64,000 nucleotides of DNA from assembly GCA_021613535.1 (NCBI GenBank), contig CP075492.1:9796001-9860000 (forward strand), given 5' to 3'. Numbering within the stretch: position 1 is the first letter of the stretch; the number at the start of each line of letters is the position of its first letter. Under the pieces are notes generated by a model, which worked only from the letters and a program-made list of their open reading frames with translations, was not told where the DNA came from and made no database searches. The stretch is from Adineta vaga. Its lineage: Eukaryota; Rotifera. Positions 1 to 11,610 of the stretch are shown here, one piece after another. The translations under genes were made by a program, and so were the position numbers.

Positions 1-1
1 T

Positions 2-721
2 AGTAAATCTTTGAAACAGAGTCGAACAGAACAATTACGTCGTCATATTCTTGAACGTCGTATTGGTCGACGAATACATTCAACATTTTCATCATCATCA
101 TCCACGTTACGTTCATTAGGTCGACGTCTTCCATTACAAACTCTTTCTCCACGTTCCAATCGTCAACAACCAAATTATCTATCACGAAATTCAAAATGGC
201 ATTTCGTTCGTACCCATCTCAGTGATATTGCTATGATGAATGAATCTTATGCTCGTATGCAAACACTTGAACGTGATCTACGTTGGATACATTTACGTGA
301 ATTAATTCGTAAACAAGTATTAGAAATGCGAGAAATGTCCATACTTCGTCAACAATATGATGGTACATTGAAGAAATCACCAAAAAGTGCTTTAGAATTA
401 AAAGCTATTCCATTGAATGAAGTTGTTCATGTTGAACGTGATGGTCGAGTATATTCAATTAGTACACGTGATCTTGTTCTCGGTCGATCGATCAATGATG
501 AAGATGTTCAATTAGATACATTTGCTCAATTAGATGCACGACGAAAATTTCAAACGAAACAAAGTCTTTTAAAACAACAAGAAGGACGAACACGTTTGAA
601 AAAAAATATTGCCTTTTCATTTTGTCTATGTAATTTATCATTTATAGGTCTTATGTTTGCTGCAATGTTCATTTTTGCTATGAAAACAATTATGGATATG
701 AGAACAAGAGATTTCTTTTAA
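2..721 (+). CDS. 3' part of an unrecognised gene, single C-terminal membrane segment
   Basis: The reading frame is open from the window edge to a TAA at 719-721, so the 5' end lies outside. The visible 239 codons are basic and Arg-rich at the start, with a Ser run, followed by a helical, charged middle section. Near the C-terminus is one hydrophobic segment of about 25 residues (around 612-690) followed by a short polar tail ending in RDFF. This could be a tail-anchored or last-helix topology. No family motif is recognised. Codon use (A/T third positions, CGT for Arg) matches neighbouring real genes, so I regard it as coding. An intron upstream of the window edge is likely. Confidence 0.6.
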   Translation, partial: SKSLKQSRTEQLRRHILERRIGRRIHSTFSSSSSTLRSLGRRLPLQTLSPRSNRQQPNYLSRNSKWHFVRTHLSDIAMMNESYARMQTLERDLRWIHLRELIRKQVLEMREMSILRQQYDGTLKKSPKSALELKAIPLNEVVHVERDGRVYSISTRDLVLGRSINDEDVQLDTFAQLDARRKFQTKQSLLKQQEGRTRLKKNIAFSFCLCNLSFIGLMFAAMFIFAMKTIMDMRTRDFF

Positions 722-1662
722 TATAAACTTATTTTCTTAATTAAAGTATCAAAACGAGAATGCGAACAAAAATCTATCGTTCCTTTCTTTCTTTCTTTTT
801 TTTTGTATATAATATTGAATTACTTCATGGTAAAATAATGCACATGTATATGAGATTTTAATGATAAGAGAAATCGAATAAGGTTGTGATTTATTAAAAT
901 ATTCTGTCTATGATTTATATTTGATCAGAGAAAAGAAAATGACGAACTTTGGTCTATAAGCTTATTGACTTTGTATGTACGATACATGAATGAATTTATT
1001 AAAAAATAATCTCTTCAACGTTTTCCCTATATATGAAGTTCATATATGCAATAATAACAAAGAATAGTTTGGATTCAATCAAACATGTCATCTTTATGTT
1101 CTTTTTCGTTTGTCCTTCCGTTTCTCTACATAATCGAAAAGCTGTAAAATGTGTCACACATGCGTTTTTTCTTTTCGTCATTTTCCTTCTTTCTTTTTTG
1201 TGCTGGTCTATTATAAATACAACTGATTCTTTCTGTTGTCTACAAATCGTACAACAAGAACAACCTTTACTTCTTGTTTCTTTTATCATCATCATATCGA
1301 TTTCTTAGTCTGTCGTTCTTGTTGTTTCTTTTTCTCACCAGCATATAAAATAAATCATTCATTTCTTTCCTAGTATCAGCCTACACACCCATCATTTTAC
1401 TTGTTTTATAGCGACAGATTACTTCTATCCCTAATAACATACAGTATGTATCATCAGTTTTGACAAACGATTACCATCTTTATTAGATTGAATCAACGAT
1501 GATGATGATGCGTGTGAATCATTCTGTTTCATGTAAGCAAAAAGAAAAACATGACGAATTGTAATCATAATAGTTACCCTACCTTTCATTCTCTTTTTCT
1601 TTTTCTTCGTTTTTTTTATTTATTTCATATTGATTGAATTCGTGTGCGTGCATACTTGAAAT
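722..1662. other. intergenic, no gene seen
   Basis: AT-rich, with T/C-rich stretches near 781-802 and 1181-1330. Short ORFs occur on both strands at 999-1308, but their composition is low-complexity Phe/Ile/Lys and they overlap each other, so I do not call them. It presumably holds the 3' UTR of the preceding gene and the promoter and 5' UTR of the ankyrin gene. Confidence 0.5.
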
Positions 1663-3504
1663 ATGGTAAGTTGTCAAAAGGTGAATTTTACATGTTTAAC
1701 TTTAAAGTTTAATTTTCTACGTAGCGTTTACGTGGTTTCTTTCGTAGTCAACCGAATGATGAACGAAAATTAACTGCATCTATCATACCAGTACTCGATA
1801 CAAATACATTCATTAATGCTGCTTTAGAAAAAGATGTAGGAACATTGCAAAAGTATCTTCTCGCAGGTAATAATTCATGAATTATAATCATATGATATTC
1901 AATCTCATTACAGGTTTTCCACCGGATCAAGCCGATCCGATAACAAAAGTAACTGCATTACATAATGCTGTTGAAACAGCTAATCTTCGTGCTATTCAAT
2001 TATTGCTACATGCAGGTGCTCAAGTGAATGTATGTGATTCAAGTTTATCAACGCCATTACATATAGCAGCTCATATGGGATATGATGAAGTAAGATAAGC
2101 TCCTTTTTTTTGTTGATATTCAAAAAAGAGAACTTATTTTGTTCATATGGAATAAGTAGATTGTACAGATTCTTATAACACATGGTGCTGATATATTTCT
2201 TCAAGATGATACTGGTCGAAATGCATTTCATTTAGCTGTATCTAATGGAAATAATCGAGTCATTCAACATTTTCTTTTTGGTATTGATACAGAACCGAAT
2301 ATTATTAATATACCAGATGCGTGAGTAATTTTGCAAAACAAATTTCTCAATTATTAGTTTACTCTTGTTTAGTCAAAATTGGACACCATTGATGTGTGCT
2401 TGTGCTAGTAATCATCCGTCAATTTGTGCTCTTTTACTCTCCTATGGTGCTGATCTCAGTTGTATCAATGATCGTGATATGAATGTTTTTCATATAGCAG
2501 CTTTTCTTGGTTCTTTACCTCTTATTCACGAACTCTTCAGTTTCTCACTCGATCACGAAACCCTTGTTAAAATGTTGAATCAAGGTGATAATCGAAATCA
2601 AACACCACTATTTTATGCTTGTCTTGAAGGTCATCTCGATATCGCATTAATCTTTCTTCATGCCGGTGCTGATGCATATCATTTAGATAATGAAAATCAA
2701 ACATGTCTACATGCTATGTTATCTTCAAGTATTATTCTAAGACGTCATATACGTTTATTCTATCGTTTCATTCAATATGTGGATTTTCGATTTCATCAAG
2801 ATAATCTTAGCCGTACGTTACTTGATCTTGCATACCTTAATCAAATACATACAATTATTTATTTATTAACTATACTTAATTATAAACGTAATTATGCTAT
2901 TCTATCTCAGAATGATTATGATGAAACTCATTCATCATCATCATCGATTCTTACACTTCGTCAATTATGTATTCTTGCATTTAAACGTTCGCTTATTTAT
3001 CAAAGAAATCAAAAACAATTATCGCAACATGAATTACTAGAGAATGCTTTACAACAAACATTTCATATAAATTCAAATACAGAACTTCAATCAATTGATG
3101 TAGCACATCGAAAATCATTAGATGATTTAGTAATTGGTAATAAAAAAACATCGAAAACAACGAAAAAATCTCGAAAAACTACATCAACGATTTATTCCTC
3201 CGTACAAAATGATTTCGAACAGCATACGCAATCGAGTTGGTCAATATTTAATAAAAAATCCAAACTTCCTCGGCCTGTAAATACTCCGAATGAATCAATA
3301 CATCTTTCTCAAATCTTGCTGTTAACCAATGATGATCATCCAATGAAAAATTTAGCTTTAACATTGTTAACAACACCTACTAAACTTGATGCTTTAATAG
3401 ATTTTCCATCATTAAATACCCATCAATATTTGTTTGATGAAGATATCAAAACAACAATGAATAATTACAATCTTGAAGGAAATGATTTATCAAATGAAAT
3501 CTAA
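1663..3504 (+). CDS. ankyrin-repeat protein
   Basis: Proposed exons are 1663-1665 (ATG only), 1725-1866, 1914-2089, 2160-2320 and 2373-3504. All junctions are GT..AG, phases agree, and the spliced CDS is 1614 nt (537 aa). About seven ankyrin repeats fill roughly residues 25-290, with recognisable cores such as TPLHIAAHMGYDE, LLLHAGAQVN, HGADI and TPLFYACLEGHLDIA. The rest, about 240 residues, has no known domain and includes a Lys/Thr-rich stretch (KKTSKTTKKSRKTT). Ankyrin proteins act as protein-binding scaffolds; the partner is unknown. The three-nucleotide first coding exon is inferred from ATG|GTAAG at 1663 and an acceptor at 1724. If that is wrong, translation would start at a later Met. 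Confidence 0.8.
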
Positions 3505-3510
3505 TTTAAT

Positions 3511-4264
3511 CTATTTATTTTCTTTCCAATTCATAATAAAAGATATATCGACGTCTGAAAATAAACGTTTCTTTGCTACCTTGGATTTCAATGTCGTTTT
3601 CCGTAAAGTATCATATATAGTTTCACTATCTTCGTTAATATATCCACATTTACGACATTTCCAATCTAGAGCATCTGTTGATGATGAAATGAACACGTTA
3701 TTTTGTGCTGCGGAAGAATCTAAAATAATACAATACAATACAATGATCTTTAATATCATTCTTATGATTGTATTAATTGGTACTCAGAAATTGACCTATA
3801 GTGATAGGCATACGAAAAAACAGCTGTGTAGCAGATGTCACAAATTTTAAGACTTTTTTTCGATGTTACTTATGCCGATATAAAATTTAATTCCCCTGTG
3901 CTATTTCTGTTCGTTCTCCATAGTTTTCATTAGTTCGATTGTAATACACTGCTTCAGTGTTGATGTTCGACTTAGATTCATTTTCAATAATTGTCGCTTT
4001 TGATGCAAAATCATGATTACTGCTTGATTTTGAAATAACCAAAGATGAGAATGATTCAGAATTTTCTTAGTCATTTTCCTAAAAAAGAAAAATACCAGTG
4101 TACCATGGAAACAAGATGGTTTGACCTACGTTATTGTTCTGTGAAAAAGAACGATTCCAGGTAGCCATTTCAATAAGTTCTGTTTTACTTTTCTTTCTGT
4201 TTTATTCAATAATACCCAGTCAAACACAAGCTCAGTTAGTGGAATAGCAAAATCTTCAATGAAA
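3511..4264 (-). pseudogene. possible decayed minus-strand gene with a zinc-ribbon-like segment
   Basis: Several coding-like stretches lie on the minus strand: 4264-4142 (reads IEDFAIPLTELVFDW, donor-like GTAGGT after it), about 4060-3890 (Ser/Asn-rich, two frames open), and 3720-3511 (acceptor TTTTAG at 3721, contains WKCRKCGYINED). A CDIC motif appears just upstream, at about 3835, in a different frame. CxxC..WxCxxCGY recalls the N-terminal zinc ribbon of Rpb9/TFIIS-type proteins. No intron choice I tried joins both CxxC pairs in one frame, so the locus is either a pseudogene or has exons I cannot place. Overlapping plus-strand ORFs here look like shadows. Confidence 0.3.
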
Positions 4265-4702
4265 TTTTCTTATAATGTGTTTGGAAAAGGAAGAAGATAA
4301 AAAGGCAACAGGATTTGAAAGGCATAAGATTTTAAAAAAAACAATAAAAGGAAGGAAAAGTAAACATATAAAGCATGCATTGTATCAACGCTCGTATATG
4401 AAGAAACCAGCGATAAATAAAAACATGCATGGACTTGAAGACGAATAGGAAAAACAAATGTTATAGACATGTGTATGTCGTACACTCTCTTCAATGTGTG
4501 TGAAACTAGTTGCATACAATGCTCTCTGTCGTTGAAAGAAATCAGTCAAGATTATTTTTCGATCACGTCATCATAACTGATGACTAAATCGGGAAAATAA
4601 GAAAAATTCCCATTACCAGTTTTTTTCATGAGGCATCATGGTTACTTTCGATTTTGCTTCCATTCTTTTGTAAATGATATTCACGGACAATTACAAATAA
4701 AT

Positions 4703-4941
4703 TTAACCCTTTCGCTCCCGGCGACACATATACGTGTGCGAACATTTTTAAATAGAAATTTGGATTTTCGCAGAAAAAGCTGGAAGCAAAGGATTAAAGA
4801 ATTGTATGGTAGACAGATTTATCGAGCTGTATCGAACGATCTATCTCTTAAATATTCACCGTCGGCTTTTGCTGGAAAATTTCAAATTTTTATAAAAATT
4901 GTTTGGAGGCGTATATACGTCGCCGGGAGTCAAAGGGTTAA
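4703..4941. mobile_element. MITE with piggyBac-type TTAA target sites
   Basis: TTAA at 4703-4706 and at 4938-4941 flank a 231-bp element (4707-4937). Its ends are inverted: CCCTTTCGCTCCCGGCGAC on the left, and CCCTTTGACTCCCGGCGAC when the right end is reverse-complemented. Similarity continues into ATATACG on both sides, giving a terminal inverted repeat of about 30 bp. A CCC..GGG terminus with TTAA duplication is the hallmark of the piggyBac superfamily. No transposase is encoded, so this is a non-autonomous copy. The 118-aa ORF crossing it (4628-4984) is translated repeat and is not called as a gene. Confidence 0.85.
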
Positions 4942-5139
4942 AAAATACTCTTCAGATTCATTTACTCAATTCGTTTCTAAGTGACAAATGACACTTTTAT
5001 CATTAAAGAAAATAGCTTATACTTTTCTGTTTGTCCTTTATGTTAATCATGATAATAAGATTTGTGCCATTTTTTTTCTCGCACGTTCATTTATTTAAAA
5101 TCTTGTGAGTACTCGCATCCTTTAAATATATCAAAACTG

Positions 5140-6108
5140 ATGTCTTCAGACGCTGATTTCATTGCTTTATTAGTTCGAATTTTAACAGATCTATATAAAA
5201 TTGGTGGACCAATTCTAATGGGTTTGGGTACAATTAGTTCGATTATTAGTTTAATGGTTTTCACTAAAAAAAATCTAAGAAAAAATCCCTGTTCATTTTA
5301 TTACATTGCAGTTAATATCGGTAATTTATTCATAATTTATACATCATTCTTATCAACAACAATACGACAAGGTTTCAATATTGATCCAAGTATATACAAT
5401 TTAAGTTTTTGTCGTTTACGATTTTATGCAATTTTATTATTTGATGTATTAAGTCCAACATATTTAATCTTTGCTTCTATAGATCGAGTATTACTTACTT
5501 CACCAAATGCTTTGACAAGACAACGAAGTACTCCCCGACTTGCTTGTATTTGTATTCTTTCTATCACAATATTTTGGTCAATAGGTCACAGTCATTTATT
5601 ATTTTATACCAATATTATACAACCTTCGCCAAATTATTTTGTCTGCTACTTTCAATATGGAATTTATTTGGCTATTATCGGTTATTATTTAGCTATCATC
5701 AAAGGTATATGTATACCATTATGTATGTTATTTTTTGGATTATGGACGATAAAAAATGTTCGTAATCTTGGTCGCATTATACCTGCTGTTAATAATCTAT
5801 CAGTCAGTGGAGCAGCACCAACTGGTAGCTTACGTTCTACACATTCAAAAGATCGTCAACTCATTCGAATTTTATTAATTGATATTAGTGTCTATGTTAT
5901 CTTCAGTTTGATGCTATCATCAGTTCTGATGTATCAACAAATTACTCAATATCAACCAAAGAATCGTGCTCAAACATATCTTGATGGTTTTCTTGTCAGT
6001 ACTAGTACTTTCAGTGCTTATATTCCATCTTGTATAGGATGTTTTACGAATATAGTGGTTTCGAAAACATTTCGACAAGAAGTAAAGACTATTTTTCTCT
6101 GTAAATAG
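5140..6108 (+). CDS. orphan rhodopsin-like GPCR, single exon
   Basis: 322 aa from the ATG at 5140. An in-frame ATG at 5062 would add 26 residues with no membrane logic. Seven hydrophobic segments are visible. TM1 is followed by a basic loop (KKNLRKNP), TM3 ends in ASIDRVLLTSP, a variant of the E/DRY region with DRV, and a short third intracellular loop contains HSKDRQLIR. The usual TM7 NPxxY is not evident; the region reads PSCIGCFTNIVVSKTF. Intronless, divergent class A-like receptors occur as large families in invertebrates, probably for chemosensory or neuropeptide ligands. The ligand cannot be inferred here. It lies alone between the MITE and the F-box pseudogene. Confidence 0.8.
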   Translation: MSSDADFIALLVRILTDLYKIGGPILMGLGTISSIISLMVFTKKNLRKNPCSFYYIAVNIGNLFIIYTSFLSTTIRQGFNIDPSIYNLSFCRLRFYAILLFDVLSPTYLIFASIDRVLLTSPNALTRQRSTPRLACICILSITIFWSIGHSHLLFYTNIIQPSPNYFVCYFQYGIYLAIIGYYLAIIKGICIPLCMLFFGLWTIKNVRNLGRIIPAVNNLSVSGAAPTGSLRSTHSKDRQLIRILLIDISVYVIFSLMLSSVLMYQQITQYQPKNRAQTYLDGFLVSTSTFSAYIPSCIGCFTNIVVSKTFRQEVKTIFLCK

Positions 6109-6304
6109 AATTTTAATATTGTCTTCAAAAAGACTAAACTTGTCAGACATTAAATGTCATCAGAGTCATCTTATTGCTGGATTAGCAATACAATGTTGTC
6201 TTGTGTCCCTGTTAGAATTTCCAGAATAAAAATTCTAATCTTTTCCCTTGATTTTATCTTACATTACTTAAAATATTTGATCCAGCTCATTTTAAAATCA
6301 TGGA

Positions 6305-6490
6305 TTACATTGTTCTTTTTTTTCTAAATTATATTGCGAAGTTGACGAAGAAATTAAAGGAAGATTAAGATATTCTATTAGAGTTTGTCCAAATTCCTCA
6401 CCCACTTGTCGAACATAATCGGCATGATAAACAATTTCACAACGACGATTATCTATTGATTGTTTGCCTCGTAGCAACTTTTGCTGGTTT
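6305..6490 (-). pseudogene. isolated minus-strand coding fragment
   Basis: Reverse-strand reading from about 6490 gives roughly 60 codons with gene-like composition, including the stretch CEIVYHADYVRQVGEEFGQT and ending at a stop near 6307. No start codon, upstream exon or recognisable domain is seen; the upstream sequence is T-rich and non-coding in appearance. It may be a last exon whose partners are lost, or a relic. I do not recognise the family. Confidence 0.3.
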
Positions 6491-6644
6491 TCCCTTTTTG
6501 TTTTTTTAAATAAAAAGAATTCTCTTTCTCGTTAGAAAAGAGTCTATCAGATATGAATGATCTGCTTATTTAGAGTGACCAAAATATATTCAATCTTCTT
6601 CCATTATTAACTTTTATTGAGCTAAATTTTAACAAAACTTCTAT

Positions 6645-8383
6645 TTACAATAAAGAAAAGTATTGATAAAAATTTCTTTGAGATACAAAGGGCTCGCTTA
6701 GATGAACACTAGTCAGTTTGCTACAAGTGAGACGTGTAGCATCATTAGTAAAATTCTTTGTGGCCAGAACGAGTGGTTCATAGGCGATATTAAGGCTCAA
6801 CAAACGTGGTAAATGGCAATATCTATCGACGAGAAATTGTGCAGCATAATCTGCATGAGAACTTCGAAGATTGAGAGAAATAAGATGAGAAAATTTGATC
6901 AATGATAACGATTTTTCCTTGTCTTTCTGTGGTTCTTTATTGATGATATCTATCTTTCTCAAGAATGGAAAGCTTTGAGAGATAAGTTCGAAGAAGTTAT
7001 GCTCAAAAGGAGAACAATTTACCATTAATAAGAATTGAACATTAACAAATATTCCACCTTGAAAAGAATTATTTAAGAAATGATAAGTTTTGCATTGATT
7101 TGAAAGTGAATAGATGTGGCATCTACTTTTGAATTCATACGGAAATGAATAGTTATGACATTTACGTTGATTTTCTCTTGCGAAAATTTCAACATGTGAA
7201 GCAACTGATCCATATTCTTTTCTTCTGAAACTACGTTGAATATCTTCATTTGACGAAAAAACGATTTCAACGTTTTTCTCATTAATATTTGTATAAATAT
7301 TGAAAGTAAATTTGCTTAATCGTGACATATAAATAAGAATATCTTCATGTAATTGATTACCATCAATATAATTCTTATCATTGAGAGATTTAATACCAAT
7401 TCATCAAGATTTATCATTCGTCGAAGTAATGGAATAATTAAATTATCATATAAAAATGTGTGTGGATATGATGTTAACGCAAAATGTTTTAATTTGGGAA
7501 GCTTTTTCTATGGAAAAAAAATAGAAATCAATTTTAGAATTTGCTATTTTTTCTCGAAAGATATAATTAGCAATTATACTAACTGTATTATCAATAGTTC
7601 CTGACGTGTATGCAATTATTTCTATCTTTATAATCAATGTTGATAAACAATTGAAACATCCATCAAGCAGATAAAGATAATCGTCGAAAGTTTTCACAAT
7701 AAATTTTAATTCAGTTAATGTTGACGATTTCAAATTTGTTGAAAAGTCAAATGTACAAATTGTTGATCGATTATCGAATTGACAAAAACTTAATTTGTTT
7801 AATTGTTTACAAAAAGATATTATCAAACTAAACATAACCGAAAGTGTTTCAGGAGATGGTTCTGTTGGTTTATCATTAATATCAATTGTAAGACATGTTA
7901 TTTGTTCATTAAGAAGTTTTCGAAGAATTGTATTGTCTTTAATTGAGAAACAAAAGATAAATATTAAATCCTCTAATTAATAGTTTACTTGTTAAGTTAT
8001 TCAAAAGAATTTCTTGAGAAAAATCTATAAGTACTAATGAATAAAGTTGAGGATAGTTGTTGGTGTGAAGAACACGTTCCATTGAATATTGTTCGACAAT
8101 AAGTTCATTTATTTGTTGAAATATTCGAGATAAAACATTTCGACAAATTCTGTCTAGAACTTGATTATCTATTGAATAAATACGATCAAAATATGATTTC
8201 ATCGTCAGAGGTCATATCGAGACTATGAAGATAAAATGGATCGAATATTAATTGATTAAATCGTTCAGTAATATCAACAAGTGAATACAAAACATCAGTC
8301 ATATTCAATTTGTTAAAAATAATGAACAAAATTTCATTGGGTAAATCGAGAATACTGTACGGCTTGTGATTTGATATATTCAT
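6645..8383 (-). pseudogene. decayed F-box protein gene
   Basis: The protein begins at 8383 with a clear F-box (LDLPNEILFIIFNKLNMTDV), which in functional proteins recruits substrates to SCF ubiquitin ligase through Skp1. It continues as leucine-rich-like sequence in consecutive segments: 8383-8186, 8202-7939, 7835-7446 and 7328-6645. Each segment is in a different frame, with no GT..AG intron between them. For example, at 7440-7330 the frame PLLRRMINLDELVLNLS ends in a stop and the sequence resumes in another frame at YIDGNQLHEDILIYMS. The whole has the length and order I would expect of a full bdelloid F-box family member, so several indels have disabled it. Sequencing error is the alternative, but at least three frameshifts are needed. 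Confidence 0.75.
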
Positions 8384-10125
8384 GTCTAAATCATTGATTT
8401 CAATAGTCTCTTATTTATCTATACAGAAATATTTTCTCATTTATTGTCGAACAGAACAATGAAGAAGAAATATTCATTTTATAACAATAAACCATCATTG
8501 ATAGACGTTGATATTGTTCGTTCTATCGAGCATTATTTCTTTTTATTCATTGAAAAGTCATTCGTCAGGTCATTCTTCTTTTACATTTTGTTTAATGTAG
8601 AAAAATGTAAATGTACACTCTCTTTTCGAAAGCAAAATATACGAAGTATACATATTGACTTTAACTATTTAATCTATAAAAATAAACAAATATTTATGGT
8701 TGTTTCAGTTTATCACAAATGTAGGACAAATGCAGAATACTAAATAAATAACAAACGTACGCACAATTATTCTTTCTATCTGACACGAGTAAGAACTTGT
8801 TCAAAGAAAATTATAAGATCGTTTATGAAGCTGGCCAAAAGGAATCGCATTGAATACTATCTTATAATTCATTAACACGAATATCAAATTAAACTGAATA
8901 GAAAATGATTTGTTGATAAAAAACAAATTATAAATTTTGTTAGCGAAGTCTAACGTGTACACGCTGCTTTCGCGAATAACGTGTAAAACAACATGTATTT
9001 TAAATGTTGCCAGGGTTTCGTACATTTTGATTCTGCTTGGTACACTTGGTATTCGGAACCCTGAACTGGGTGATAATCATCAATAACAAGACCACCCATA
9101 TACATGAATACGAAAATTATTATTTTATTTCAGCAGTAAGAGATGGTAATCAACCAATGGCATAGGAATGCGTGAATACACATGTACTATCTACCAACCT
9201 AACATCCTATTTCCGTTCGCTGATAGTAGAAGAAAAAAATTAAAATTTGTGAAAACTTGCTGTAGCATAATTATAGATCCATATGAGGGGTTCTATAATT
9301 TTGCCGTACCCTGTACAGATAGAACAATGAAGAAATTAGAATAAGATCAGCTGGTGCATCGAAAAAATCTTTTCTCAAAAGGCGATTGTTTATCTTTCAG
9401 ACATATTCGAATAAATCTATATTCTACTGCTTTATCCATCATGTCATTCCTTATTCACATCTTCATAAATAAGTAAATTTTCATAATATTTTACAGAGAA
9501 AATTCCATTAATTTTAGTGTATTACGCTGTAAGTATATTCTTTATCTAATGAAAGAGAGAGAAGATGTGTTTTATGTCATGAAGAAACAACATCATTGGT
9601 TGTGATGGACTGGTTATTAATTCAGATGCTGATATAAAGGCTTTTCAAAAGATAATATATTCTGTCATTTTAATAGGAAGATAGAAGAAAATGAGTGAGT
9701 AGATGAAAGAAGGAAAGAAGTATTTCTTTGAAATAGACGATTTATGTTTTTGTTAATTAAAAAGTACATTATCATGAGAGATCGCGTGAGAATTTATTGA
9801 CAACATTTGAGATAATTATGTTTGCGATTTATGTTTCAATGAAATGCATCATCTCATTCTTTCAGAAGTTGATTTACGAGAACTTTCTCATCTCTATCCC
9901 TTAACTTTATATTATCATATAGAAAGGCATTTGATGTCGGTATTAACAGCATGTAAAATATCATTTCGAAAGCAATGCTCATAGAGCAGAAGTAATTTCC
10001 GTTTTTTCTTATTAGATAGTAAAGAAGAAGACGAATAAGAAACATGTTTCTTGCCGATTTTCATTTAGAACATAACTCTATGGTATGAGACCTTTTTATT
10101 TTTAGTAAAAAAATAGAATTACTAA
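8384..10125. other. intergenic, no confident gene
   Basis: AT-rich, with only short ORFs (for example 8444-8743 plus, 8801-9025 minus) lacking recognisable domains. A 40-codon minus-strand stretch at about 9110-8990 (MYMGGLVIDDYHPVQG...) looks faintly protein-like but is isolated. The last few hundred bases presumably hold the promoter of the opsin-like gene. Confidence 0.5.
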
Positions 10126-11491
10126 ATGAACGTCGATCGTTTTTGGTATGCTAATCAAACAGTAACTATCCCTGCTGTTTGGCATAATATTTCTGGATTA
10201 GTCTCCTTGTTATGTTTAATATTTGGAGTTATTTCCAATGGTTTAGTTATATTTGTATTTACTAAGTAAAAATAAGCAGAAACTTATGTGAAATATTTAA
10301 TTCATTATCTTTGTACTTCTAGAAATGACAATTTACAACGGCCAAGAAATTATTTTCTTATCAATCTTGCCATTACAGATCTGGGACTATTACTAACAAA
10401 TAATTCTATGCATGTTATTTCATCCTTTCGAAAACATTGGATATTCGGACAGATAGGTAAATGAATATTTTCAGTTTTAGAAAATGAACAGTTTTTAACT
10501 TTGATTATACGTATTTTTAGGCTGTAATTTCTATTCAGTTTGTGGTGGAGTGTTTGGTTTAACATCAATTGCAACGATGGCATCGATTTCTTTAAATCGT
10601 TTGTCTGCTGTTAATGATCCATTTAGTTCATTGAAACTGAGTAGTCGTCTAACTTTACGTTAGTTTATGAAGATAGAAACCTAAGAAAATAAATATATAT
10701 TTTGAATTTTGTTAGGATGTCTTGCGTTTACATGGATTTATGGTTCAATATGGATAATACCACCATTATTTGGTTGGAATCGATTCATTTTAGAAGGCTT
10801 TGGTACATCATGTACTTTTGATTATGTTTCAACCGATTTACTTGATCGTTTGTTTATAATCATGTTAGTTACTGGTGGTTTCTTCATACCATTGTCAATA
10901 ATTTTACTTTCATATTGTTCAATTTTATCGAAATTATCCGAACGTGGTCGACAATTAACATTGAGCAAAACTGATGATGAACGATGTTTAAATCAATCGA
11001 ATGTTATAACACGAAGTCTTAGTCAATTAAATACAGTAAATGAATTAGGAGTCAGTCGTGGAGAACCAACAGTTCTCGATATTAATGAAAATAGTCTTAC
11101 TCAAAATATGCGTCGAACAGAAGCTCGTGCTACACGTACTGCATTAGTGATATGTGCTCTATTTTGTTTAGCATGGGGTCCTTATGCTCTGATGGCTTTA
11201 ATTTCTCTTGCTGGTTTTAATCATTTAGTAAATGCTTATATAACATCAATGCTTGGCATTCTAACAAAATTTGCTGCATGCATAAATCCATTGATATACG
11301 CTATTTCATTAAATGGTTTTTATGAACAAATTCAATCTTACGTACGATGGATCTGTCGATGTGGTAGACGACATAATCGCCCATATAAATCATCAAATCT
11401 TGATCTTTCTCGACGAAATCTCTCGAATTTAATAGAATATAATAATCGACAACAGACTCATTCAACTCCAGTCAATCGAGATAGTACATAA
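10126..11491 (+). CDS. opsin-like receptor (r-opsin type features)
   Basis: Exons 10126-10265, 10323-10456, 10521-10658 and 10716-11491; 1188 nt, 395 aa, phases consistent. The protein is a seven-helix class A GPCR with opsin marks: TM7 TKFAACINPLIY places Lys exactly six residues before the NPxxY Asn, as for the retinal Schiff-base Lys296. TM3 CNFYSVCGGVFG has Tyr at the 113 position, as in Gq/r-opsins. Loop 2 GWNRFILEGFGTSCTFDY keeps the disulphide Cys and the Glu181-like residue. TM6 has CLAWGPYA. It is expected to bind retinal and signal through a G protein at the plasma membrane. The DRY motif is replaced by NRL (SLNRLSAVNDP). The C-terminal tail is basic and Ser/Asn-rich. It ends 120 bp from the convergent adhesion GPCR. 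Confidence 0.88.
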
Positions 11492-11610
11492 ATTGATTTA
11501 TCTATTCCTGCTTTGTTTAATCAAGTTCGAATTAACTTTTATTGTTTCTCTTTTCATTATAAACAAAAACACCGGCGAGAAGAAAAATACAAGGAAAAAA
11601 TCAACTTCCA

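Noticed and set aside
4628-4984. 118-aa ORF on the plus strand
   Set aside because: It runs through the inverted ends of the MITE and both TTAA sites; translated repeat, no domain.
7353-7980. Plus-strand ORFs at 7353-7604 and 7795-7980
   Set aside because: Antisense shadows of the F-box pseudogene, which has clear family sequence on the minus strand.
8990-9110. Minus-strand 40-codon protein-like stretch
   Set aside because: Isolated, no splice partners, no recognised family; could be chance.
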